From JACDAN01 sp035535195 (lineage in GTDB: Bacteria; Actinomycetota; Thermoleophilia; Gaiellales; Gaiellaceae): a DNA stretch of 11,603 bases. Position numbers and translations under genes: made by a program. A model generated the notes under the pieces. That model saw only the letters and a program-made list of their open reading frames with translations. It did not search any database and was not told where the DNA came from. The DNA is taken from positions 1 through 11,603 of the forward strand of contig DATLQK010000086.1 of assembly GCA_035535195.1 (NCBI GenBank), written 5' to 3'. Positions 1 to 5,753 of this stretch are shown here, one piece after another (the first letter of the stretch is position 1; every line of letters starts with the position of its first letter).

Positions 1-21
1 AGAACGGCACGGAGTTAGCGC

Positions 22-579
22 GTGATCCTCGGAAATCCAGCGGAGTCGGGCACGGACCTGGCGGTGGCGCTCGTCAACACGTGGGACACGTACGACGACC
101 CGCCCGAGCATCTGCCCGATGTCGCGAACCTCCGCCGGTTCCTTCGGATCGTCGGGCGGGAGCGGGCGGCGCGCACCGCCGGCGAACGGGAGCTCGCGGA
201 GGTCAGGCGGCTCCGCGGACAGCTGCGCCGCGTGTTCGAGACGGACGACGCGGCCGAAGCTGCGTCTGCGCTGAACGAGATCCTCGCGGAAGTGAACGCC
301 GTCCCGCGGCTCGAGGCCGACGACGGACGCTGGACGATTCGCTTCGGGCCGGAGGAGCAGGCGATCGCGGCCCACCTCGGCGCGACGGCCGCCGCCGCAC
401 TCGCCGAGATCGTCCGAGCGCACGGCGTCAGCCGCTTCGGGATCTGCTCCGCGCCTCCGTGCACGGGCGCCTTCGTCGACCGGACGAAGAACAGGAGCAA
501 GCGGTACTGCTGCGAGCTCTGCGCCGACCGCGCGGCGCAGCAGCACCACCGGGCACGCCGGCGCGCTGGACGCCGCTAA
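22..579 (+). CDS. CGNR zinc-finger (ABATE-type) putative transcriptional regulator
   Basis: This 185-residue protein has the two-part layout of the ABATE/CGNR family, usually annotated as stress-related or general transcriptional regulators. The N-terminus has the family's LAxxxVNTWD-type segment (residues 13-22), followed by a helical middle. The C-terminus (about 139-181) is the treble-clef-like zinc finger, with likely ligands Cys142, Cys147, Cys163 and Cys167 and a trailing His/Arg-rich helix. The signature CGNR is CADR here (167-170), so Gly-Asn are replaced while the cysteine spacing is kept. The start is a GTG 21 bases into the window, so its promoter and ribosome-binding site are mostly outside view. 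It is followed by a terminator and looks like a single gene or the last of an upstream unit. The family is clear; the target genes and signal cannot be told from the sequence. Confidence 0.88.
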   Translation: MILGNPAESGTDLAVALVNTWDTYDDPPEHLPDVANLRRFLRIVGRERAARTAGERELAEVRRLRGQLRRVFETDDAAEAASALNEILAEVNAVPRLEADDGRWTIRFGPEEQAIAAHLGATAAAALAEIVRAHGVSRFGICSAPPCTGAFVDRTKNRSKRYCCELCADRAAQQHHRARRRAGRR

Positions 580-645
580 GCCGCGGCGCGGTCAATCCGG
601 ACGGAGCTTGACGGAGTACGGCCTCTACAGGATCAGCGGCTAACC

Positions 646-697
646 CCCGCTGCGGACAGCGGGAAGGCCCTCCGACCGGCCTTCCCGCCGCCCTTTT
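646..697 (+). terminator. Intrinsic terminator with an overlapping upstream hairpin
   Basis: A perfect 9-bp stem (gggaaggcc at 661-669 with ggccttccc at 678-686, 8-base loop) is followed by a GC tract and TTTT at 694-697. It lies about 80 bases after the CGNR gene and just before the next gene, and probably ends transcription of the CGNR gene. A second hairpin, cccgctg (646-652) with cagcggg (657-663) and a 4-base loop, shares bases 661-663 with the first stem, so the two compete at their junction. Confidence 0.7.
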
Positions 698-735
698 CCC
701 TCAGATCGGGTTAGTCTGGAGCCGACGAGAGTCCA

Positions 736-2118
736 ATGGGGTCGCGACTTCTCTCACTCTTCGCGGTAGCGGCCTGCGCGCTCGCCGCCCTCTCCGTAGC
801 CGGCGCCTCGGCATCCGGCACGGCACGCGTGCGCTGCGCGACCCAGGCCAGCACGCTTGCCGTCGCCGACTGCGCCCGGCTGCCCGTCGTCGCCTCACTG
901 GACTCGCGGTACGTCACCGGGCGGCCGCGGTTCCGCTACGCGTCGCGGTCGGCCGAGTGCCGCCCCGCGGAGCTCGTCTTCTACGCCGCCCGCGACTGGC
1001 TCCGGCTCGGCGCGAAGCTCGCCGAGCACGCGTCGCCCTGCGCCGACTACTACATCTCGATCCCACCGCTCGTCGCGGACAAGACGAACGCCCGACCGAA
1101 CCAGGCCTGGCGGATCCGGGCGCTCGGGCGCCGCTTCCACGCACTCGCCGAGATCCACTGGGCGACGTGGCAGCGCTGGGCGTACGAAAACGGACGGAGC
1201 ATGTTCGAGGCCGGCGTCGAGGCCCGGCGTCGCATGGCCGCCGCCGGATTCGACGTCGGCGCCGGCGACTCGTGGGCGGTCAACGAGCTGCCGTCGAGCG
1301 TCAGGCGTGACGTCGGCAACGCGCGCGAAGACGCGCAGCAGTTCCTGCGCGGGCTCTACGAAGGAGACGGCCGCCCAGTGCAGGGCGCGGTCTTCGTGAT
1401 CGGCGTCATGCACGGCACGAGCAACGCGTCGCTGTACAAGTCGACGCTCAAGAGCTGGCTTTCGGACACGCCGTTCTGGCTCGAAGTGCGGCGTTCGGTC
1501 AGGTTCTGGGCGCAGGAGGTCTACGGCGATGTGCGCCGTTGGGGCGTTCCGGGATCGGCGTCATACGTCCGCCGGACCTACCTGAACGACTTCCTCCAGC
1601 ACGCCGCGCGGCTCGCGGCGGTCGCCCCAGGCCGCTACGGCATCGCCAGCACGTTCCTCGCCAGGTCGCACACGCCGATCGCGAACGCCGGCTGGCAGTG
1701 GCCGAGCGGGCTCGGCTGGACGATGGTCACCGGCGCGCAGATGCAGGCGTTCGTCTCGTCGCAGACCTACGCGATGCGCGAGTACGCGGGGACCGGCCCA
1801 GGCCCGGACCGGTTCGGGTTCGCCTGGGCTCCCAACAACGCGACCGGGATGGCGAGCGCGCAGTTCGTCGGCGAGACCGGCCGGCTGTTGGACCGGCTCG
1901 GCTCGGCGCTCACGGCCTCGGGCGGCTCGAGGTTCGAGCCCGGCACGTGGGCGGCCGCCGATGTCGTCGGTGCGTCCTTCACCGATGCGTGGCGGATCTT
2001 CTCGGTGTGGGATCAGGCGCGCGACGCCGTCGCAGCGGCGCACAGACGTCTCGGCGCCCGCGTACGGACGATCTTGCCGCGCGCGAGGCCGAGGCCCGCC
2101 CGGATTCGCCCGCGCTAG
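736..2118 (+). CDS. Secreted protein of unknown function, possible glycosidase-like fold
   Basis: The 460-residue product begins with a clear Sec signal peptide: a short basic n-region, a hydrophobic core about residues 5-22, and probable cleavage after ASA near 27. The mature part has no transmembrane segment and holds four cysteines in its first third (34, 46, 75, 102), which could form disulfides outside the cell. It is rich in Trp and Tyr. A WAVNELPSS segment (180-188) carries an Asn183-Glu184 pair resembling the acid/base motif of clan-A glycoside hydrolases; YYISIPP (105-111) and FGFAWAPNN further on would suit barrel strands. This enzymatic reading is inference only. The C-terminal 40 residues are very basic and low in complexity. 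The ATG follows a modest GAGAG ribosome-binding site. The gene converges on the PLDc_N gene and shares its last four bases with it. Confidence 0.82.
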   Translation: MGSRLLSLFAVAACALAALSVAGASASGTARVRCATQASTLAVADCARLPVVASLDSRYVTGRPRFRYASRSAECRPAELVFYAARDWLRLGAKLAEHASPCADYYISIPPLVADKTNARPNQAWRIRALGRRFHALAEIHWATWQRWAYENGRSMFEAGVEARRRMAAAGFDVGAGDSWAVNELPSSVRRDVGNAREDAQQFLRGLYEGDGRPVQGAVFVIGVMHGTSNASLYKSTLKSWLSDTPFWLEVRRSVRFWAQEVYGDVRRWGVPGSASYVRRTYLNDFLQHAARLAAVAPGRYGIASTFLARSHTPIANAGWQWPSGLGWTMVTGAQMQAFVSSQTYAMREYAGTGPGPDRFGFAWAPNNATGMASAQFVGETGRLLDRLGSALTASGGSRFEPGTWAAADVVGASFTDAWRIFSVWDQARDAVAAAHRRLGARVRTILPRARPRPARIRPR

Positions 2119-2351
2119 CGCCCGCCCGCGAGCCGGGTTGCGTCGCCGTCGCGCTCCGGAACCTGCTCGCCGCCTACGCCGTTGATCGCGAAGTACACGA
2201 TCGAGCCGATCACCGGAAGGATGATGATGAACAGGATCCAGGCAACCGTCTTCCCTGCCGTCCGCTGATGCCGACGCCGGATGATGTCGACGAGCGAGAC
2301 GATCCAGATCACGACGATGAAGATCCAGAGCAACCACCAGAACCAGGCCAT
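2115..2351 (-). CDS. PLDc_N-type small membrane protein
   Basis: This 78-residue protein matches the phospholipase D-nuclease N-terminal (PLDc_N) family: two hydrophobic helices (about residues 2-21 and 36-56), a basic RRRHQR linker (25-30) that should face the cytoplasm, and an ILPVIG-type turn in the second helix. In larger proteins this unit precedes catalytic HKD domains, but here it stands alone with no HKD motif, so no phospholipase activity is expected and its role is unknown. The ATG lies 5 bases after AGAAGGG, a fair ribosome-binding site. Its TAG stop lies in a CTAG shared with the oppositely oriented secreted-protein gene. The last 20 residues are polar. Confidence 0.85.
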   Translation of the reverse strand: MAWFWWLLWIFIVVIWIVSLVDIIRRRHQRTAGKTVAWILFIIILPVIGSIVYFAINGVGGEQVPERDGDATRLAGGR

Positions 2352-2396
2352 GTCGTCCCTTCTGTCGTTTCCTCAGCCGAGGGTACGACGGCGCTC

Positions 2397-2425
2397 TTCG
2401 CAGCGCGTCATCCCAAAGGCATGAT
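2397..2425 (+). promoter_or_regulatory. Predicted promoter giving a leaderless GNAT mRNA
   Basis: TTCGCA (2397-2402) and CATGAT (2420-2425) each match 4 of 6 bases of the primary-sigma -35 and -10 consensus and are separated by exactly 17 bases. Initiation about 7 bases after the -10 would fall on the A of the ATG at 2432. There is no convincing ribosome-binding site before that ATG, which fits leaderless translation, common in Actinobacteria. Confidence 0.5.
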
Positions 2426-2431
2426 TGACGG

Positions 2432-2692
2432 ATGGAGCCGCGCGTCGTCGACAACCCGGAGCTGCAGCGGTACGAGCTCTACGTGGGCGACGACCTCGCC
2501 GGCCAGATCGCCTATTCCCGACGGAACGGCGCGGTCACCCTGATCCACACCGAGGTCGACCCCGCGTTCAAGGGTCAGGGCCTCGGCGACGCGATCGTCG
2601 CCGCTGCGCTCGCCGATCTCGACAAGCGCGGCGTCCGGGTGATCCCCGTCTGCCCCTTCGTCCGCTCGTACCTGGAGCGGCACTCGCGGTGA
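2432..2692 (+). CDS. Small GNAT-family (NATD1/YjdJ-like) N-acetyltransferase
   Basis: The 86-residue protein has the compact layout of the Gcn5-related acetyltransferase subfamily of stand-alone NATD1/YjdJ-like proteins. A two-strand start leads to a central strand ending TEVDPAFKGQGLG (40-52), where KGQGLG is the pyrophosphate-binding loop for acetyl-CoA, then a helix (53-65) and a final strand with the family's conserved VCPF cysteine (Cys74) and a Tyr-x3-His end (Tyr80, His84). The natural substrate of this subfamily is unknown. The protein stops right after HSR, slightly short of relatives, which usually continue with a Pro-Glu-Tyr-like tail. It diverges from the PLDc_N gene with 80 bases between the starts. 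Confidence 0.88.
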   Translation: MEPRVVDNPELQRYELYVGDDLAGQIAYSRRNGAVTLIHTEVDPAFKGQGLGDAIVAAALADLDKRGVRVIPVCPFVRSYLERHSR

Positions 2693-2748
2693 GCGACAGC
2701 CCTGTGACGATCCGTTCCGCGACTCACGGGGCTACACTCCCTGCGAGG

Positions 2749-3132
2749 ATGGGCGGGTTCGCCTCCAGGCGCGAGCACGACCAAGGAAGTACGCGGCAGG
2801 CCAGGCGCGCCAGTCCTGCGAGCGCCAATGGCGGTCAGACCGCGCCGGCTGGCCGACGTGAACCCCTGGACGAGCAGATCGCTTCGCTGCTCGTCAGCCT
2901 GGAACAGGGGCCTGAGTCCGGGTCAAGGGCTCGAGTGCCTCGCGCCGCCGTGCGTGCCGCCGCGGCGCCACAGCCCCGGACACGGCGGGCCGCGCGCCCC
3001 TGGATCCCGCAGCGACGGAGGTTCGGGATGGGGCCAGGGCGCATCGAACGTACCGACCTCGCCCTGCTTCTGGCCGGCGCCGTTCTCGGCCTGGCGATCG
3101 GGGTGCTGATTCCGCTCCTGCTGAACTCCTGA
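2749..3132 (+). CDS. Basic protein with a C-terminal membrane anchor, unknown function
   Basis: I do not recognise this 127-residue protein. It has a low-complexity basic N-terminus, a short amphipathic helix (about residues 39-53, pattern LDEQIASLLVSLEQ), an Arg/Ala/Pro-rich linker with net positive charge, and one strong hydrophobic helix at the end (about 103-125), giving a C-tail-anchored protein facing the cytoplasm. Third codon positions are mostly G or C along the whole ORF, which supports the long version. TACACT at 2733-2738 could be a -10 element placing the transcript start only a few bases before the ATG. However, the ATG at 3028 has a much better ribosome-binding site, so a 34-residue product is an alternative or additional one. 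It ends 5 bases before the convergent coiled-coil gene. Confidence 0.55.
   Translation: MGGFASRREHDQGSTRQARRASPASANGGQTAPAGRREPLDEQIASLLVSLEQGPESGSRARVPRAAVRAAAAPQPRTRRAARPWIPQRRRFGMGPGRIERTDLALLLAGAVLGLAIGVLIPLLLNS
3017..3030 (+). promoter_or_regulatory. Strong internal ribosome-binding site and ATG
   Basis: GGAGG at 3017-3021 lies six bases before an in-frame ATG at 3028. Starting here gives a 34-residue peptide made of a short charged head (arginine and glutamate near residues 5-8) and one membrane helix. No other start of this ORF has a comparable site. Confidence 0.45.
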
Positions 3133-3137
3133 GGGCC

Positions 3138-4364
3138 TCAGCGCGCCGCGGACGACCGCGACTCTGAATCGCTCGAGCGTCGAAGCTCGAGCGCGTCCGC
3201 AAGATCCTTGTCGGTTTCCTCCGGCTCCGAGTCTCCGCGGTCATCCGCTTCGCCCTGCGCGTCGTGGCCGACGAGGGTCTCGAGTCGCTGGGTCATGGCG
3301 CGGAAGACCTGCAGAAGATTTTGCAACCGCTCTTCGGAGCGCTCGGTCTCCTCGAGCAGCGCCTGGCGCCGCTCGACGGCGTCGCGCTGGGCCTCGACCG
3401 CGTCCTTCTGCGCCGCCGCCCGCACCGCATTGGCCTGCTGCTCCGCATCGCTTTTGATTTGGCCCGCCTCTGTCTCGGCGGCCTTGCGTCTCTCGTCTGC
3501 ATACGAATCTGCCGCCGCTCGCGTCTCCGTGGCGTACTCCTCGGCCTGACGCCGGACGCGCTCCACCTCCTCGGTCGCGGATGCGCGGAGCCTGTTGGCA
3601 GCCTGGTGTGCCGAGGTCAGGACCTCGGTGACCTGCTCGCCGACCTGCTCGTAGGCGGCGGCATCTTCGCCGCGTGGGTCCGGGTCCTCCTGAACGCCGC
3701 TCGGAAGCGTCGTCTCCGCCTCTTGCTGGTTCGCGCCGGCGTCGGCTTCCGCCGCCGGGCTGGCCGAGTAGGCGGCGAACTTCTCCGTCGCTTTCTGCTC
3801 CCCGTCGGCGGAGCGGGCGGTGCTTTCGTTCTCGTCCTTGGACTTCCTCGTTCGACGGAAGTTGCTCATCCGGTGACCTCCATCATTTGGTGAGTGATTG
3901 GGGACGTCGCCTCGCGTCGACCCGTGCTGGAGTGCGAGTGCGGGCACTGCGAGTCGACTTCGCAGCCCCCGGCGGGTTGTGCCGGCGACGGTGGCGACAG
4001 CGCCGCGCCCGAGCGCGAGCACAACGAGGGCGAGTCCTCCGAGCCCCGCAGCCGTCGCGGCCAGAAGCACGTCGCTCGAGATCCCGCCGCCAGGCTCATC
4101 GCCCTCCCTCGCTCGCGTTTCGGGAAGCGGCGTAGGTTCGAGCCTGGTGCGAGGCTGGTCAGACTGAGGCTTGCTCGAATTGAGCGGGTACTCCGACCAC
4201 AGGCGTTTGACAGGCTTCGGCACGTCCTGCTGCTCGCCGCCGCGCGCCGGGCGCGCGCCGAACGCCGGGCCGACCATGGCGACCGCCGCGACCACGCCGC
4301 ACAAGAACGAACAGCCAACCTGGGCCGCAGGATGTGGAGAACGTGCCGCAGACAACGTCCACAC
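3138..4364 (-). CDS. Membrane-anchored coiled-coil protein (in-frame fusion with internal start)
   Basis: The open frame gives 408 residues in two unlike halves. Residues 1-165 have an export signal (hydrophobic about 16-37), an outer segment with LWSEYPL (55-61), a membrane helix (97-118) and a basic stretch (RRGLRSR, 131-137) that marks the cytoplasmic side. Residues 166-408 have an acidic/polar lead, then a long charged heptad-like coiled coil (about 238-365) rich in Ala, Glu, Gln and Arg, and an acidic tail. The coiled coil resembles DivIVA-like or ATP-synthase-b-like actinobacterial proteins, and I cannot assign a precise family. Met166 has the best ribosome-binding site in the window, so the coiled coil may also be made alone (3138-3869, 243 residues). 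The low-quality join (about 138-165) reads like former intergenic sequence. The long form starts with GTG at 4364. Confidence 0.65.
   Translation of the reverse strand: MWTLSAARSPHPAAQVGCSFLCGVVAAVAMVGPAFGARPARGGEQQDVPKPVKRLWSEYPLNSSKPQSDQPRTRLEPTPLPETRAREGDEPGGGISSDVLLAATAAGLGGLALVVLALGRGAVATVAGTTRRGLRSRLAVPALALQHGSTRGDVPNHSPNDGGHRMSNFRRTRKSKDENESTARSADGEQKATEKFAAYSASPAAEADAGANQQEAETTLPSGVQEDPDPRGEDAAAYEQVGEQVTEVLTSAHQAANRLRASATEEVERVRRQAEEYATETRAAADSYADERRKAAETEAGQIKSDAEQQANAVRAAAQKDAVEAQRDAVERRQALLEETERSEERLQNLLQVFRAMTQRLETLVGHDAQGEADDRGDSEPEETDKDLADALELRRSSDSESRSSAAR
3869..3881 (-). promoter_or_regulatory. Strong internal ribosome-binding site for the coiled-coil part
   Basis: On the minus strand GGAGGT (3881 down to 3876) is followed by six bases and then ATG at 3869-3867, the start of a peptide beginning MSNFRRTRKSK. 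The spacing and match are close to ideal. This suggests that the coiled-coil half is, or recently was, an independent gene translated from the same mRNA. Confidence 0.65.
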
Positions 4365-4370
4365 GCGTCC

Positions 4371-4400
4371 ATTCTAGACCCTGTTACACTCGTCTGAAAG
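4371..4400 (-). promoter_or_regulatory. Candidate promoter of the membrane/coiled-coil gene
   Basis: On the minus strand TAGAAT (4376-4371) matches 5 of 6 bases of the -10 consensus. A weak CTTTCA (4400-4395) lies 18 bases upstream. Initiation 7 bases after the -10 falls at the GTG at 4364, so the long form could be read from a leaderless mRNA. Confidence 0.35.
4382..4390 (+). promoter_or_regulatory. Candidate extended -10 promoter of the ferritin-like operon
   Basis: TGT followed by TACACT (4385-4390) fits an extended -10 element. I see no good -35 box upstream. The predicted transcript would start about 30 bases before the ATG at 4428. It lies back-to-back with the minus-strand candidate promoter in the 63-base divergent gap. 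Confidence 0.35.
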
Positions 4401-4427
4401 CTGCACGAAAGTGGCTGAACTGCGGGC

Positions 4428-5024
4428 ATGCGGCAAGACGGCGTAAACAGGTCATCGTTCCTGGGGCGGGCGCTTCTCGCCACCGGCGGAATTGCTCTCG
4501 CCAATCTCGCCGGGTCGTCCGATCGTGTTGCCGCCGCCCAACCGTCGGAAGAACAGGACGTTCGCCTGTTGAATTTCCTGCTCACGCTCGAGTACGCCCA
4601 ATTGGCGCTCTACGAGGAGGCGATTTCCGCCGACGTGCTTCGCGGCGAGCTCCGCCGGTTCGCCGGCGTCGCGCGTAGCCACGAGGCCGAGCACGTGAAG
4701 GCGCTGCGGGCGCTGCTGGGTGCTGACGCGGAGGAAAAGCCGACGTTCCGATTCACGGACGCCACGCGAACTGTCGCACGCTTCAATCGCTCCGCGCTGA
4801 CGCTCGAAGAGACCGCGGCAGCGGCCTACATCGGCCAGGCCCCAAACCTGACCCGCGACCGGGTGCCACGGGTCGCGGGGATCGTCGCCGTCGAAGCCCG
4901 TCACGCGGCATGGATTCGAGCCATCGTCGGCCGCAATCCAGCACCTCGTGCCGCGGACCCGGCGACGACGGCGAGGCAGGTGGCGAGGACCCTCGAGAGG
5001 AACGGGTTTGTCAAACCGAGCTGA
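4428..5024 (+). CDS. Exported ferritin-like domain protein (first of tandem pair)
   Basis: This 198-residue protein belongs to the secreted ferritin-like family (Ferritin_2 type). Residues 1-37 form an export signal (NRSSFLGR, then a hydrophobic stretch, then AAA) that looks like a Tat signal with one of the paired arginines lost. The four-helix bundle keeps a full set of likely di-iron ligands: Glu55 (helix A), Glu86-x-x-His89 (helix B), Glu127/128 (helix C) and Glu156-x-x-His159 (helix D). An oxidase, peroxidase or iron-binding role outside the membrane is plausible, but the substrate is unknown for this family. The ribosome-binding site is weak (GCGGG). It is the first gene of a tight three-gene run and overlaps, or nearly touches, the next gene. 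Confidence 0.87.
   Translation: MRQDGVNRSSFLGRALLATGGIALANLAGSSDRVAAAQPSEEQDVRLLNFLLTLEYAQLALYEEAISADVLRGELRRFAGVARSHEAEHVKALRALLGADAEEKPTFRFTDATRTVARFNRSALTLEETAAAAYIGQAPNLTRDRVPRVAGIVAVEARHAAWIRAIVGRNPAPRAADPATTARQVARTLERNGFVKPS
4995..5010 (+). promoter_or_regulatory. Ribosome-binding site deciding a TTG start
   Basis: GAGAGG (4995-5000) lies seven bases before TTG (5008-5010), inside the end of the preceding gene. The next in-frame start, GTG at 5032, has no comparable site, so the TTG is preferred and the two genes overlap by 17 bases. Confidence 0.5.
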
Positions 5025-5751
5025 CCCGACGGTGCGCGACGATGACGACTGCTCTGACGATCACGAGCTGACGCTCGAGGAGCTCGACCGCGACGGTGCG
5101 CTCCTCGAAGGAATCGCCGGCGTCTACGGCAACTCCCGGGCCGACTTGCTGCGAGGGGCGGCAGTCGGAGGCGCCGCGCTCCTCGTCGGGCTCGCCGATC
5201 CGCCTCTGGCGCGCGCCGCAGCTAAGACGGACGTCAACATCCTGAACTTCGATCTCGTCTTCGAGTATCTCCAGTCGTCGTTCTACGTGGGTGCCGTTCG
5301 AGATGGAACGGTCGCGCAAATGGGGCCGGAGAAGCAGCGCTGGGCCCGGGTGCTCGGCCGGCACGAACTCGCGCACGTCGCCATCCTCAAGCAGGTCCTC
5401 GGCAAAGGCGCCGTAGGCAAGCCGTTCTTCAACTTTCGCGGCGTGACCGAGAACGAGGCGGCGTTCACGCGAACAGCGGTCGCGATGGAGGACCTCACCG
5501 TCGCCCTGCTCGCGGGGCAGGCCGGGCGTTTCAAGGATCGCAACCTGACCGCTGCGGTGTTCTCGCTCCTGACGACCGAAGCCCGCCACGCTGCGTGGGC
5601 GCGAAGGTTGGCCGGTTTCCAACCAGTCGCTCGGGCAGTCGACGAGCCGAAGACGTTGAACGAGGTGGGGCGTGTCGTCCAGTCGACACGCTTCATCGCC
5701 GCGCGACGACCCCGCACCGGCCGACGAGGGAAACCCCGCTACACAGGCTGA
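5008..5751 (+). CDS. Exported ferritin-like domain protein (second of tandem pair)
   Basis: This 247-residue paralogue differs from its neighbour by a longer acidic N-terminus (residues 10-40, Asp/Glu-rich) before the hydrophobic signal (about 46-62, SRADLLRG lead, single arginine where Tat signals have two). The bundle keeps Glu86 (helix A), Glu120-x-x-His123 (helix B), Glu161 (helix C) and Glu191-x-x-His194 (helix D), so it should bind two metals. The C-terminal 20 residues are strongly basic. The acidic stretch before the signal is unusual for a cleaved signal and may mean a membrane-anchored, cytoplasm-facing N-terminus. The TTG start is chosen for its ribosome-binding site; GTG at 5032 (239 residues) is the alternative. 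It ends two bases before the L,D-transpeptidase ATG. Confidence 0.83.
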   Translation: MSNRADPTVRDDDDCSDDHELTLEELDRDGALLEGIAGVYGNSRADLLRGAAVGGAALLVGLADPPLARAAAKTDVNILNFDLVFEYLQSSFYVGAVRDGTVAQMGPEKQRWARVLGRHELAHVAILKQVLGKGAVGKPFFNFRGVTENEAAFTRTAVAMEDLTVALLAGQAGRFKDRNLTAAVFSLLTTEARHAAWARRLAGFQPVARAVDEPKTLNEVGRVVQSTRFIAARRPRTGRRGKPRYTG

Positions 5752-5753
5752 CG

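Noticed and set aside
2115..2351. Phospholipase D activity for the small membrane protein
   Set aside because: Only the N-terminal membrane unit is present; there is no HKD motif.
1561..2454. Minus-strand ORF of 297 residues across the secreted protein and PLDc_N genes
   Set aside because: Arg-rich shadow; the PLDc_N frame and the secreted-protein frame explain the same DNA much better.
3264..3893. 209-residue plus-strand ORF opposite the coiled-coil gene
   Set aside because: Leu/Arg-rich antisense shadow of a Glu/Gln/Ala coiled coil; no ribosome-binding site.
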